Assembly: GCF_014836955.1 (NCBI RefSeq) | Contig: NZ_JACSPV010000006.1 | Coordinates: 42,677 to 106,676 of the forward strand | DNA: 64,000 nucleotides | Direction: 5' to 3' | DNA from: Bacillus norwichensis | GTDB taxonomy: Bacteria > Bacillota > Bacilli > Bacillales > Bacillaceae_C | Part shown: positions 37,765-45,976 of the stretch, piece by piece | Position numbering within the stretch: position 1 is the stretch's first letter | Layout: each line of letters opens with the position of its first letter | Notes under the pieces: model-generated | Told to the model about the DNA's origin: nothing | Databases searched by the model: none | The model's input: only the letters and a program-made list of their open reading frames with translations | Translations under genes and position numbers: made by a program

Positions 37765-37788
37765 AAACCCGCTAAGGCGGGTTTTTTT
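37765..37788 (+). terminator. Terminator of murAA
   Basis: AAACCCGC / GCGGGTTT stem, loop TAAG, then TTTT. Confidence 0.93.
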
Positions 37789-37844
37789 AATTAGTGAAGA
37801 AAGTATAAAATTAGATGAAATAATTTTATCCGAATTAATTTTTT

Positions 37845-38015
37845 ATATGTCTAGCTATGACCCACAGAAAGCGACAGGGACTCCGCATTTTGGGCCTGCG
37901 GCTCTAGCGCCACCGAATCCATAGGATGTGGCGTTTTGCCTCCTTGAGGTGCCTTATTTGTCTGCGCTGACCAAGGAGCTTGCGCTTTTCTTAATTCCCG
38001 CTCTTAAATAGCATA
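37845..38015. repeat. GC-rich mosaic repeat between murAA and spoIID
   Basis: Words TGTCTAGCT, GCGACAGGGA, GGCTCTAGCGCC and the right end CGCTGACCAAGGAGCTTGCG with CTTTTCTTA, shared with 45.0 kb (GCTGACCAAGGAGCTTGC). Confidence 0.8.
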
Positions 38016-38092
38016 AATGCTTGTCCTTCTGAATAAATTGGATCGAGGTGATTTTTCAAGTCACCTTAATTTTTATATTGGAGGCATCAGGC

Positions 38093-39124
38093 ATGAAGCA
38101 ACTAAAACCGCTGCTTTTTACGTCCGCACTCTTAATCGCCGTTTCTTTTCTCGTTCCATCCCTACTCGTTCTACCTTTTTCTAAAGAAAAAACTATGGTT
38201 GAACTAGATGAAAAGCCAGCCAAATTGCCGCCAAAAAAGGCCACTCAGCCACCCGCCCAACCATCTGCTGAAGTTGCAGTTTATCGTACCACTGCAAAAA
38301 CGGTGGAAAAACTCCCACTAGAGGAATATGTGGTAGGGGTGGTAGCGTCAGAAATGCCGGCTGATTTTGAAGAGGAAGCATTAAAAGCCCAGGCACTTAC
38401 AGCAAGAACCTATATTGTAAATCAACTGGTTAATCCCGAAAACTCTCAGGTTCCTGAAAACGCAAATGTGACGGATACTGTTCTTCATCAAGTTTTTAAA
38501 AATAAGAAGGAACTGAAGCTTCAGTGGGGCGAAGATTTCGAATGGAAGATGGAAAAAATCGTGAAAGCTGTGAAGGCGACGGAAGGTAAAGTTCTTACTT
38601 ATCATGACAAGCCGATTACCGCGTCTTTTTTCTCCACAAGTAATGGATATACGGAAAGTGCAGAGGATTATTGGGATAAGCCAGTACCTTATTTAAAAAG
38701 TGTAGAAAGCCCTTGGGACAGTCAGTCTCCGAAATTCAATGACCAGAAAGTGATTAGTGTAAAAGAGTTTCAGCAAAGGCTTAATGTTAACATTGAGAAA
38801 TCGGGAGATGTTGGAACGGTTACAGCACGAACACCAGGAAAAAAGGTAGCTGAAGTCTCCATCGGCGGCAAGAGTTTTACAGGCAGAGAGGTTCGTGAGA
38901 AGCTTGATCTGAAATCGACCGATTTCAAATGGGAGAGGAAAGGAAACTCCATAATTATAAATACAAAAGGCTACGGGCATGGCGTGGGAATGAGTCAGTA
39001 CGGTGCGAACGGAATGGCGAAGGAAGGTAAAAAATTTGATGATATCGTCACCCATTATTATCAGGGTGTCAACATTTCAAATGCTAGTCAGTTTTTTGAT
39101 AAAACAGTTGCGTCGACCCAATGA
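38093..39124 (+). CDS. spoIID: Stage II sporulation protein D
   Basis: 343 aa from ATG 38093 (TTGGAGGC upstream). One N-terminal membrane anchor (PLLFTSALLIAVSFLVPSLL), a Pro-rich linker, then the SpoIID domain with the catalytic Glu in VVASEMPADF, ALKAQALTARTY, and GYGHGVGMSQYGANGMA. It is a lytic transglycosylase that, with SpoIIP and SpoIIM, drives engulfment in the mother cell. Confidence 0.96.
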   Translation: MKQLKPLLFTSALLIAVSFLVPSLLVLPFSKEKTMVELDEKPAKLPPKKATQPPAQPSAEVAVYRTTAKTVEKLPLEEYVVGVVASEMPADFEEEALKAQALTARTYIVNQLVNPENSQVPENANVTDTVLHQVFKNKKELKLQWGEDFEWKMEKIVKAVKATEGKVLTYHDKPITASFFSTSNGYTESAEDYWDKPVPYLKSVESPWDSQSPKFNDQKVISVKEFQQRLNVNIEKSGDVGTVTARTPGKKVAEVSIGGKSFTGREVREKLDLKSTDFKWERKGNSIIINTKGYGHGVGMSQYGANGMAKEGKKFDDIVTHYYQGVNISNASQFFDKTVASTQ

Positions 39125-39154
39125 CAAGCGGGTTTGCCTAAAAGTCCCTTACGC

Positions 39155-39190
39155 AATCAGTCGGACGTATTCGTCTGGCTGATTTTGCAT
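39155..39190 (+). terminator. Terminator of spoIID
   Basis: AATCAGTCGGACG / CGTCTGGCTGATT, a 13-bp stem with wobbles and a TATT loop, followed by TTGCATTT. Confidence 0.75.
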
Positions 39191-39206
39191 TTGGAAAGCT
39201 CTTTAC

Positions 39207-39361
39207 GCCAAACGTTGTTATTTCTGTAATTGGTGAGATGAAAGCCATCCGGTGGGTTCAATAATAAGTTAAAGCCTCCGGCGGATGCACAGATTTTCAT
39301 ACAAAATTATCGAGTGGAGCTCAATAAAATAAGGACGCAAATACGCTAAGCGCATTTGATT
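39207..39361 (+). ncRNA. Solo IscB omega-RNA (HEARO)-like element, copy 3 (diverged)
   Basis: Recognisable parts: TTATTTCTGTAATTGG then TGAGATGAAAGCC, a shortened GGTGGGTTCAATAATAAG region, GCCTCCGGCGGATGC, AGATTTTC, a TTATCGAGT/GCTCAATAA hairpin, and the terminal CAAATACGC / GCGCATTTG hairpin. The inner ATTCAG/CTGAAT stem is lost. Lies between spoIID and spoIIQ. Confidence 0.55.
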
Positions 39362-39654
39362 GGAAGTCTAAAAGATGGGTATCTATCTCCATCAACCGTA
39401 CGAGATCGTCGCCCTTCGCCAGGAATAGTACTGTTTTACGAAAAAGCAATGCTCCTTACTATTAGAAGCAGCGAAGACTAAGCCAACTCTAACTTGTTCT
39501 GGTATTCCTGTCTTTCAATTAAATCAGGTGAAAACGGGGAAATATTGATTTGTTGAATAAAAAATACATAATATCAGAAAATAAGAAGTGTTTTTCTCAT
39601 TTTCAAGTATATAATTCTGTCTTTCTGTTCAAAATGATGGCAGAGGTGATGAAA

Positions 39655-40476
39655 ATGAGAGAGGAAGAAAAGAAGCGATCTTCTCTAAAAAACTTTTTTA
39701 GAAAGCGGTGGGTGTTTCCGGCAATCTATCTTGCTAGCGCTGCATTGCTCATTTCCATGATATTCTGGTATCAGACGGCCGGTCAAAATACGGCTGAAAA
39801 GCCAAACTTGACTGAGGACAGCAAAGAACTGACTGGTATGAACAACGACACAGTCGTTGAGGTGAATCAGTCCTTTGAAAATGTCTCAGTTCCGGTCAAA
39901 GACGAAAATGAAGTGGAATATATTAAGCGTTTCTTTGATGCCAATGCCGCACCGGATGAGCAGGAAGCAGCACTCATTGTAGATGGAAATAAATATCGCA
40001 CAAACATGGGAATCGATATTGCTATGAAGGACGGCTCTGAGTTTGATGTAACAGCAGCTCTTAGCGGTAAGGTAACAGCAGTTCGCGATGATTCCCTGCT
40101 TGGCAACGTCATTGAGGTAGAACATGAAAATGGCGTAAAGACGATTTATCAATCAGTCCAAGACATGAAGGTTAAATCAGGAGATACTGTCAAGCAAGGG
40201 CAAGTGCTTGCTACATCAGGTACAAGCCAGTTGGATAAGGAAGCGAAAAACCATCTACATTTTGAAATCCGTAAAGACAATGCGGCACTTAACCCGACTG
40301 ACTTTTTCGGACAGCCATTCACTGCTTTGGAAAATGCAGGTAATGAAGAAGCTGACATGGACAAGCAGGAGGAAGCAGCCAGTGAAACGGACCAAGATCC
40401 TACATCAGGAGATTCTGAGCCGCAAGAGACTGATGCTGAAGAAGATGGTCAGTCCCCTCAAATGACAGATGAATAA
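39655..40476 (+). CDS. spoIIQ: Stage II sporulation protein Q
   Basis: 273 aa from ATG 39655, eight bases after AGAGGTG; the longer frame to 39550 is not supported. A basic N terminus, one membrane helix (WVFPAIYLASAALLISMIFWY, in part), then a LytM/peptidase M23 domain. In that domain the first metal ligand His is replaced by Asn (NMGIDIA) while HLHFEI remains, so it is presumably inactive as in B. subtilis SpoIIQ. The C terminus is acidic and low-complexity. SpoIIQ on the forespore side binds SpoIIIAH across the septum. Confidence 0.95.
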   Translation: MREEEKKRSSLKNFFRKRWVFPAIYLASAALLISMIFWYQTAGQNTAEKPNLTEDSKELTGMNNDTVVEVNQSFENVSVPVKDENEVEYIKRFFDANAAPDEQEAALIVDGNKYRTNMGIDIAMKDGSEFDVTAALSGKVTAVRDDSLLGNVIEVEHENGVKTIYQSVQDMKVKSGDTVKQGQVLATSGTSQLDKEAKNHLHFEIRKDNAALNPTDFFGQPFTALENAGNEEADMDKQEEAASETDQDPTSGDSEPQETDAEEDGQSPQMTDE

Positions 40477-40487
40477 TGGATATATTG

Positions 40488-40521
40488 AGACAGGCAGGTT
40501 TTTATCCAACCTGTCTTTTTT
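40488..40521 (+). terminator. Terminator of spoIIQ
   Basis: AGACAGG / CCTGTCT stem followed by TTTTTTTG. Confidence 0.85.
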
Positions 40522-40874
40522 TGTTTTTTTAAAACTATTCTTCTCCATATGTTTTTTATCATAAAAATATTTGTCCTTCGCCTTGTCCTTATTGCCTTTT
40601 TCGAGCATATATCTTCACTTGGACAAATAAGATGATACCAACACGATAAAAACAGAGAGTGCTTGAGGTGAGTAATCGTTTAAATAGAGCCTACGTTCAT
40701 TTGATATTTGTTTATTTCCTGTAAAATGAGCTTGATTTGCAAAAAGTGATTTCCTATCCGCACAGTATGCTGTGGAACAGATGGAAGGTTCCAATAAAGC
40801 AGACCCAGTATGTATATACAAAAGACGAGTCTCATTTCACATTCCTCACATCCAATTCAGGGAGGGCGAGTGGT

Positions 40875-41135
40875 GTGCACGATTACATCAAAGAGCGAAC
40901 GATCAAGATTGGAAAGTATATCGTGGAGACGAGAAAAACGGTTCGCATGATTGCGAAAGAGTTTGGCGTATCCAAAAGTACTGTCCATAAAGATTTGACG
41001 GAAAGGCTCCCGGAATTAAATCCGGAGCTTGCCAATCAGGTGAAAAGCATTTTGGAATACCATAAATCAATCAGGCATCTCAGGGGGGGAGAAGCGACCA
41101 AACAAAAGTACAAAAAGGCTGAGCTTCAAAAATAA
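40875..41135 (+). CDS. spoIIID: Sporulation transcriptional regulator SpoIIID
   Basis: 86 aa from GTG 40875 (GGGAGGG upstream), giving the conserved start MHDYIKERTIKIGKYIVE. Helix-turn-helix at TVRMIAKEFGVSKSTVHKDL (20 residues) and C-terminal SIRHLRGGEATKQKYKK. The tail is about seven residues shorter than in B. subtilis. It works in the mother cell to activate sigK and repress or activate many sigma-E genes. The open frame to 40737 is upstream non-coding sequence. Confidence 0.96.
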   Translation: MHDYIKERTIKIGKYIVETRKTVRMIAKEFGVSKSTVHKDLTERLPELNPELANQVKSILEYHKSIRHLRGGEATKQKYKKAELQK

Positions 41136-41144
41136 TCTTTTTTG

Positions 41145-41177
41145 GAAGAAGGCATGAAGTGATGAGCCTTCTTCTTT
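41145..41177 (+). terminator. Terminator of spoIIID
   Basis: GAAGAAGGC / GCCTTCTTC stem (9 bp) followed by TTTG. Confidence 0.78.
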
Positions 41178-41182
41178 GATGT

Positions 41183-41336
41183 TTTTAACGAAGTGTTTCA
41201 CTTTTGTAAATGGTGAGATGAAAGCATATTGATATTCAGATCAGAGAGGCGGGTGGGAGCCACAGATTTGCTGAAGGAACTTTATCAAGGTAAGCTCGAT
41301 AAAAATCTGGGCACAAATACACCGAGGCGCATATAA
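41183..41336 (+). ncRNA. Solo IscB omega-RNA (HEARO)-like element, copy 4 (diverged)
   Basis: Preceded by TTTTTAAC. Contains CACTTTTGTAAATGG then TGAGATGAAAGC, AGAGGCGGGTGGGAGCCACAGATTT (in part: GGGAGCCACAGATTT), a TTTATCAAGG/GCTCGATAAA hairpin and AAATCTGGGCACAAATACACC with GGCGCATATAAT. The central hairpin and part of GGCGGATGCC are degraded. Lies between spoIIID and mbl. Confidence 0.55.
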
Positions 41337-41485
41337 TGCTTTCTCTAATTCAAAAAAATTAGAGTTTGTCAATCCTTCATTCCTTTTTGAGGTTCAAGTA
41401 TGATAAAATATACAATAGCGATATGTGTGTGTTCTGCGGAAGTGTACATAATAAGTTCTAATATATGAAGGTAGGGATAGAAAAA

Positions 41486-42487
41486 ATGTTTGCAAAGGAT
41501 ATCGGCATTGACTTAGGGACGGCTAATGTTCTGATTCACGTAAAGGGGCAAGGAATCGTTTTGAACGAGCCATCGGTCGTGGCTATTGATAAAAATACGA
41601 ACAAAGTTCTTGCAGTTGGTGAAGAGGCCAGACGTATGGTTGGACGGACACCGGGAAATATCGTAGCCATTCGTCCTTTAAGGGATGGAGTCATCGCCGA
41701 TTTTGATGTTACGGAATCAATGTTGAAGCATTTTATCAATAAATTGAATGTAAAAGGATTCTTATCAAAACCTCGCATTCTGATTTGCTGCCCGACAAAC
41801 ATTACGAGTGTTGAACAGAAAGCGATTAGGGAAGCTGCAGAAAAAAGCGGAGGAAAGAAAGTTTATCTTGAGGAAGAGCCGAAGGTTGCCGCGATCGGTG
41901 CAGGAATGGACATCTTTCAGCCGAGTGGAAATATGGTTATTGATATTGGCGGCGGTACTACAGACGTTGCTGTGCTTTCCATGGGAGATATTGTTACCTC
42001 GGCTTCCATTAAGATGGCCGGCGACAGTTTTGACAACGAAATCTTAAACTATGTAAAAAAAGAATACAAGCTGTTGATCGGCGAAAGAACAGCTGAAAAC
42101 ATTAAAATTAATATTGGGACAGTTTTCCCTGATGCCCGTGATGAGGAAATGGAAATACGCGGACGAGATCTGGTTAACGGACTTCCGCGTACAATCACTG
42201 TTAACTCGAAGGAAATTGAAGGGGCTTTAAGAGAATCGGTTGGTGTTATTGTTCAGGCTGCTAAAACCGTATTGGAAAAGACTCCGCCGGAGCTTTCCGC
42301 TGATATTATTGACAGAGGAGTTATTTTAACTGGCGGAGGAGCGCTTCTTCATGGTATTGATCAATTGCTCATAGAAGAACTGCGTGTACCGGTTTTAGTA
42401 GCAGAAGAGCCAATGGATGCTGTAGCAATCGGGACGGGCATCATGCTCGAAAATATTGATAAAATTGACAGGCGCAGTATTGTTTAA
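41486..42487 (+). CDS. mbl: MreB-like actin homologue Mbl
   Basis: 333 aa from ATG 41486, the same length as B. subtilis Mbl; an in-frame ATG at 41465 has no better support. Phosphate-binding motifs DIGIDLGTANV and DIGGGTTDVAVLS, and LTGGGALLHGID. It directs lateral wall synthesis. In Bacillus it follows spoIIID and precedes flhO, as here. The stop codon is shared with repeat copy 5. Confidence 0.97.
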   Translation: MFAKDIGIDLGTANVLIHVKGQGIVLNEPSVVAIDKNTNKVLAVGEEARRMVGRTPGNIVAIRPLRDGVIADFDVTESMLKHFINKLNVKGFLSKPRILICCPTNITSVEQKAIREAAEKSGGKKVYLEEEPKVAAIGAGMDIFQPSGNMVIDIGGGTTDVAVLSMGDIVTSASIKMAGDSFDNEILNYVKKEYKLLIGERTAENIKINIGTVFPDARDEEMEIRGRDLVNGLPRTITVNSKEIEGALRESVGVIVQAAKTVLEKTPPELSADIIDRGVILTGGGALLHGIDQLLIEELRVPVLVAEEPMDAVAIGTGIMLENIDKIDRRSIV

Positions 42488-42679
42488 CTTCATTCAGCAG
42501 AAATCTCCCATTTCTGTAAGCGTTGAGATGAATGCATAATGGCAAACCATTATGTGGGGGTTCAAGCCCCGGTTGAATAAAGTTAGAGCCTCCGGCGGAT
42601 GCCACAGATTTTCAGAGGGAATTTATCTGAGCTAAGCTTGATAAAATCTGGGCGCAAATACGCCAAGGCGCATTTGATA
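42485..42679 (+). ncRNA. Solo IscB omega-RNA (HEARO)-like element, copy 5
   Basis: Starts with the mbl stop codon (TTTAAC) and then CTTCATTCAGCAGAAATC, as in copies 2 and 6. GGGGGTTCAAGCCCC keeps pairing by paired changes relative to copy 2. GCCTCCGGCGGATGCC, TTTATC...GATAAA and the terminal CAAATACGCC/GGCGCATTTG hairpin are all present. It ends 15 bases before the flhO start and just before its ribosome site AAGGGGG. Confidence 0.65.
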
Positions 42680-42693
42680 AGGGGGCATGACTA

Positions 42694-43464
42694 ATGTTAA
42701 GAGGTCTTTTTACAGCTGCATCAGGAATGTATGCTTCACAACGAAAGACGGAAATGTTAACAAACAATATGGCTAATGCACAGACACCGGGATATAAAGC
42801 AGACAATTCCCATGTACGGGCTTTTCCGGAAATGCTTATTGAACGGTTCAATGCCGGGAAGAGTCGAACGAATCAGGTTGGGACCTTGCATACAGGTGTA
42901 TACGTTCAGGAGGTTACTCCGCGTTTTATCCAAGGGGATACGATTCAAACGGAGCGCCCGACCGACCTCGCATTGTTAGATAGGACGGATGGGACTGCTT
43001 TTTTTTCAGTGGAACAGAACGGTCAGGTGAAATATACACGAAACGGCAGATTTACAGTTGATCCATCAGGAATATTAACAACGGAAAATGGCTGGCCTGC
43101 CCTTGATGTGAATGGGAATCAGATTCGAGTAGCTAGCGATGAGTTTGAAGTTGATGAAACCGGCAGAGTTACAGAAAATGGAGAACAAGTTGCTCTTTTA
43201 GGAATTGTTCTTACAGATAATCCAGAGAATCTTGCAAAAGATGGAGACGGGCTTTTCCAGGCGGATGCACAGCTGCCGTTTGCCCAAAATACTGATTTTA
43301 CCGTTTCTCAGGGATTCGTTGAGAAATCGAATGTTGATATTACGCGCTCGATGACGGACATGATTACTGCTTACAGAACATTTGAAGCAAATCAAAAGGT
43401 TGTTCAGGCCTACGACCGCAGCCTGGAAAAAGCAGTCAATGAAGTCGGAAGGGTCAACGGATAG
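42694..43464 (+). CDS. flhO: Flagellar hook-basal body protein FlhO
   Basis: 256 aa FlgF/FlgG-type rod protein. N-terminal LRGLFTAASGMYASQRKTE, NNMANAQTPGYKA, and the C-terminal VDITRSMTDMITAYRTFEANQ (in part: DMITAYRTFEANQK). It belongs to the distal rod with FlhP in Bacillus. AAGGGGG precedes ATG 42694. Confidence 0.95.
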   Translation: MLRGLFTAASGMYASQRKTEMLTNNMANAQTPGYKADNSHVRAFPEMLIERFNAGKSRTNQVGTLHTGVYVQEVTPRFIQGDTIQTERPTDLALLDRTDGTAFFSVEQNGQVKYTRNGRFTVDPSGILTTENGWPALDVNGNQIRVASDEFEVDETGRVTENGEQVALLGIVLTDNPENLAKDGDGLFQADAQLPFAQNTDFTVSQGFVEKSNVDITRSMTDMITAYRTFEANQKVVQAYDRSLEKAVNEVGRVNG

Positions 43465-43477
43465 AGGATGATGAAGA

Positions 43478-44308
43478 GTGAATAGAACAATGGTAGCGGC
43501 TGTTAATACACTTGGACAGTTACACAAACAAGTGGATTTGATCGGCCATAACTTGGCAAATGCTGAGACTGCTGGTTATAAATCAAGAGAAGCTTCTTTT
43601 GCGGACTTAATGGCTCAACAGATTAATAATTATTCTTCTGCCCGCTCGGAAGTCGGCAGACAATCACCCTTGGGGATTCGTCAAAGCCCTGGTGCTAGGA
43701 TTTCCCAAACAGCGATGCTTTCCAAGCAGGGCTCATTGAAAACAACCGGACGTCCTCTTGATGTTGCTTTTACCGCAGAGAACCAGTATTTAAAAGTAAG
43801 AGTTCAGGAAGGCGGCACATCCCAAATCCGGTTTACCCGAAATGGGGAGCTGGATATTGTCAGCGCAGGGGATCAGTGGGTTCTTGCAACAAAGGATGGG
43901 CATCTAGTCTTAGATGAAAATGACCAAGTGATTACTTTTTCTGGGAAAGCTGAAGAGGTTAAAATGATTGAGCCTGGTACCTTGGAAGCAACAATGGATA
44001 GTGGCCAAAATGTCGCATTTCAATTAGGAGTCGTTGCTATAAATAAGCCCCAATATTTGGAACAGATGGGAAATACATTTTTAGGGCTGCCTGATGGTGC
44101 GAACAATAATGCAGACCAAATTTATTCGGAGTTGAATGGTGCCCGAAGGCAGGAAATCTCCCTTCAACAAGGTGTATTAGAAGCTTCCAATGTTGATATT
44201 GGAAAGGAAATGACTGATTTGATGACGGCGCAACGCTCGATTCAGTTTCAATCTAGATCCATTACTTTTGCAGACCAAATGATGGGTCTGATTAATGGAA
44301 TACGTTAA
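43478..44308 (+). CDS. flhP: Flagellar hook-basal body protein FlhP
   Basis: 276 aa. GTG start 43478, 13 bases after flhO, GAGGATGATGAAG upstream. N-terminal LGQLHKQVDLIGHNLANAET and C-terminal SNVDIGKEMTDLMTAQRS are the paired rod-protein motifs. It is required for hook completion in B. subtilis. Its TAA is the start of repeat copy 6. Confidence 0.94.
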   Translation: MNRTMVAAVNTLGQLHKQVDLIGHNLANAETAGYKSREASFADLMAQQINNYSSARSEVGRQSPLGIRQSPGARISQTAMLSKQGSLKTTGRPLDVAFTAENQYLKVRVQEGGTSQIRFTRNGELDIVSAGDQWVLATKDGHLVLDENDQVITFSGKAEEVKMIEPGTLEATMDSGQNVAFQLGVVAINKPQYLEQMGNTFLGLPDGANNNADQIYSELNGARRQEISLQQGVLEASNVDIGKEMTDLMTAQRSIQFQSRSITFADQMMGLINGIR

Positions 44309-44500
44309 CTTCATTCAGCAGAAGTCTCCCACTTCAGTAAGTGGTGAGATGAAAGCCTATTGGTATTCCATTCAGTAGGGGGCAAACCCCAGCTGAATGA
44401 AGTCAAAGCCTCTGGCGGATGCCACAGATTTTCAGAGGGAATTTATCAAGCAAGCTCGATAAAAATCTGGGGCGCAAATACGTTAAGGCGCATTTGATTT
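44306..44500 (+). ncRNA. Solo IscB omega-RNA (HEARO)-like element, copy 6
   Basis: Begins TTAACTTCATTCAGCAGAAG at the flhP stop. The CCACTT/AAGTGG hairpin, the ATTCAG/CTGAAT stem enclosing GGGG-GCAAA-CCCC (a compensated version of AGGGTTCAAACCCT), GGCGGATGCC, a TTTATCAAGC/GCTCGATAAA hairpin and a GCATTTGATT end are present. Lies 40 bases before epuA. Confidence 0.65.
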
Positions 44501-44539
44501 TTCTTCGTTCATTCAAACGGCCAAAAGGAGTTCTTTTCT

Positions 44540-44818
44540 ATGTCAGCTAAATTTATCAGCAAAGATCAATCCAAGACAAATGAGCAAATGGATAAAAAGC
44601 GAAACAAAGAAAAAAATACGGAAGAGTCTTCAAGTAAGATTAAAGTCAGACTCATCCCCATTTGGCTGAGGGTTTTGATTGTTATTTTTTTAACCGCCAT
44701 CAGTTTAATCGCTGGCGTCGTGACAGGATATGCTGTTATCGGTAGTGGAAAACCGCAAGATGCTTTGAAAAAGGAAACATGGACTCATATTATTGATCTT
44801 GTAAATAAAGAAAAGTAA
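44540..44818 (+). CDS. EpuA-family small protein (annotated as RNA polymerase beta-associated)
   Basis: 92 aa. A charged N terminus (residues 1-34, Lys/Glu/Asn-rich), then IPIWLRVLIVIFLTAISLIAG and VVTGYAVIGSGKPQDALKKETW (in part: GYAVIGSGKPQDALK), the pattern of PF11772. Databases often label this DNA-directed RNA polymerase subunit beta. The single membrane helix makes that role doubtful. It sits between flhP and fabZ as in other Bacillaceae. Confidence 0.85.
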   Translation: MSAKFISKDQSKTNEQMDKKRNKEKNTEESSSKIKVRLIPIWLRVLIVIFLTAISLIAGVVTGYAVIGSGKPQDALKKETWTHIIDLVNKEK

Positions 44819-44838
44819 AGGCTGTTTCAGCTTTTTTT
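44819..44838 (+). terminator. Weak terminator after epuA
   Basis: GGCTG TTT CAGCT (one wobble) followed by TTTTTT. Confidence 0.5.
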
Positions 44839-44877
44839 AAAAGAAAGTATAAGTTTTTTAGGTTTAACATTTTGAAC

Positions 44878-45055
44878 AAAGTACAGTTGTCCAGCTCCAA
44901 CGGAAAGGACCCTAGTGCAAGCGAAGCGACAAGATGCCGCCTACAGCGCCTGGCGGCGAAAGGATCAAGACGATTTCCTGTGTGGCTGAAGAACTGCCTT
45001 CTCAGGAATCGTCTTGTTTGCCCGCGCTGACCAAGGAGCTTGCACTTTTTCTTAT
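44878..45055. repeat. GC-rich mosaic repeat between epuA and fabZ
   Basis: Starts TTGTCCAGCTCCAACG, contains AGTGCAAGCGAAGCGACA (as in tandem unit 3 at 25.1 kb), AAGACGATTTCCTGTGTGGC, and ends GCTGACCAAGGAGCTTGCAC with TTTTTCTTA, as at 38.0 kb. Confidence 0.85.
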
Positions 45056-45077
45056 TATTGTTCTGGGGGAATAAATC

Positions 45078-45503
45078 ATGATGGATATTCAACAAATTAA
45101 AGAAATTATACCGCATCGCTACCCTTTTTTACTCGTTGACCGGATCCTTGAAATCGAAGAAGGCAAGCGGGCTGTTGGGTTGAAAAATGTGACAGCAAAT
45201 GAAGAATTTTTCAATGGACATTTTCCAGATTACCCAGTTATGCCTGGAGTTTTGATTGTTGAAGCACTTGCACAAGTGGGAGCAGTGGCTATGCTCAAAA
45301 GAGAAGAAAATCGTGGAAAGCTTGCTTTTTTTGCTGGAATTGATAAATGTCGTTTCAAGCGGCAGGTTAAGCCAGGCGACCAACTTCATTTAGAAGTAGA
45401 AATCGTTCGCGTGAAAGGCCCAATGGGTAAAGGAAAAGGAATCGCCCGTGTGGGTGAGGAGATTGTGTGTGAAACAGAAATCATGTTTGCAATTGGAGAA
45501 TAA
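45078..45503 (+). CDS. fabZ: 3-hydroxyacyl-ACP dehydratase FabZ
   Basis: 141 aa hot-dog fold. [16 protein letters not shown], catalytic His in [13 protein letters not shown] and Glu in [10 protein letters not shown]. It dehydrates 3-hydroxyacyl-ACP in fatty-acid elongation. GGGGGAA lies upstream of ATG 45078. Confidence 0.97.
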   Translation: MMDIQQIKEIIPHRYPFLLVDRILEIEEGKRAVGLKNVTANEEFFNGHFPDYPVMPGVLIVEALAQVGAVAMLKREENRGKLAFFAGIDKCRFKRQVKPGDQLHLEVEIVRVKGPMGKGKGIARVGEEIVCETEIMFAIGE

Positions 45504-45584
45504 TGGATAAAGATTGCTTGTAAAAATAGCTGGATTAAAAACATCGAAAAAATTTTGAAGAATTTTGGAGGATTTGGGAAAGCT

Positions 45585-45675
45585 AAGCTCAGACCAATAA
45601 AGGTCCAATACAAACGGAAGTTGGCAATAGCCGATTTTACCCACATGAAGTGGGCCTAACAAAATCTGAAAGGAG
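45585..45675 (+). other. Possible structured leader of the lipoprotein gene
   Basis: About 90 bases rich in complementary words, such as GGACC-type pairing near 45600 and CCCAC ATGAA GTGGG (45640-45654) enclosed by GATTTT / AAAATC. No riboswitch class was recognised. It ends at the ribosome site GAAAGGAGC. Confidence 0.4.
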
Positions 45676-45683
45676 CTTACCAA

Positions 45684-45950
45684 ATGAATCTAAAATTGGG
45701 AAAAGTCATTGGAGCTGCGGCCCTGTCATCTTTACTTTTTGCAGGATGCGCAAATAATAACCCAGAGCCACCACCGCCAAATGACAATAACGGTGTTCAG
45801 GACAACAATGATGTCAATGATAATAATGGCATCAATGATAACAATGATGTGAATAACGATAATAATCTGGACACCAATGACGGAGTCAATACAGATAACA
45901 ATGATTTGAACAACAACAATAATCGTATGGATGAAGATGATAATAAATAA
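45684..45950 (+). CDS. Asn/Asp-rich small lipoprotein
   Basis: 88 aa. A signal peptide with a lipobox LLFAGC (Cys about residue 22) means the mature protein is lipid-anchored on the outer face of the membrane. The mature part is nearly all Asn and Asp in imperfect DNNDVNDNNG repeats after a short PEPPPP stretch. Such a chain would be disordered and strongly acidic. AAAGGAGC precedes ATG 45684. Function unknown. Confidence 0.85.
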   Translation: MNLKLGKVIGAAALSSLLFAGCANNNPEPPPPNDNNGVQDNNDVNDNNGINDNNDVNNDNNLDTNDGVNTDNNDLNNNNNRMDEDDNK

Positions 45951-45976
45951 AAAGCGGGGCTTCCCGCTTTTTTTTA
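45951..45976. terminator. Terminator of the lipoprotein gene, facing ywpF
   Basis: AAAGCGGG / CCCGCTTT stem, loop GCTT, followed by TTTTT. It touches the end of ywpF, which converges from the other strand, and has an A-rich left flank, so it may act both ways. Confidence 0.9.
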
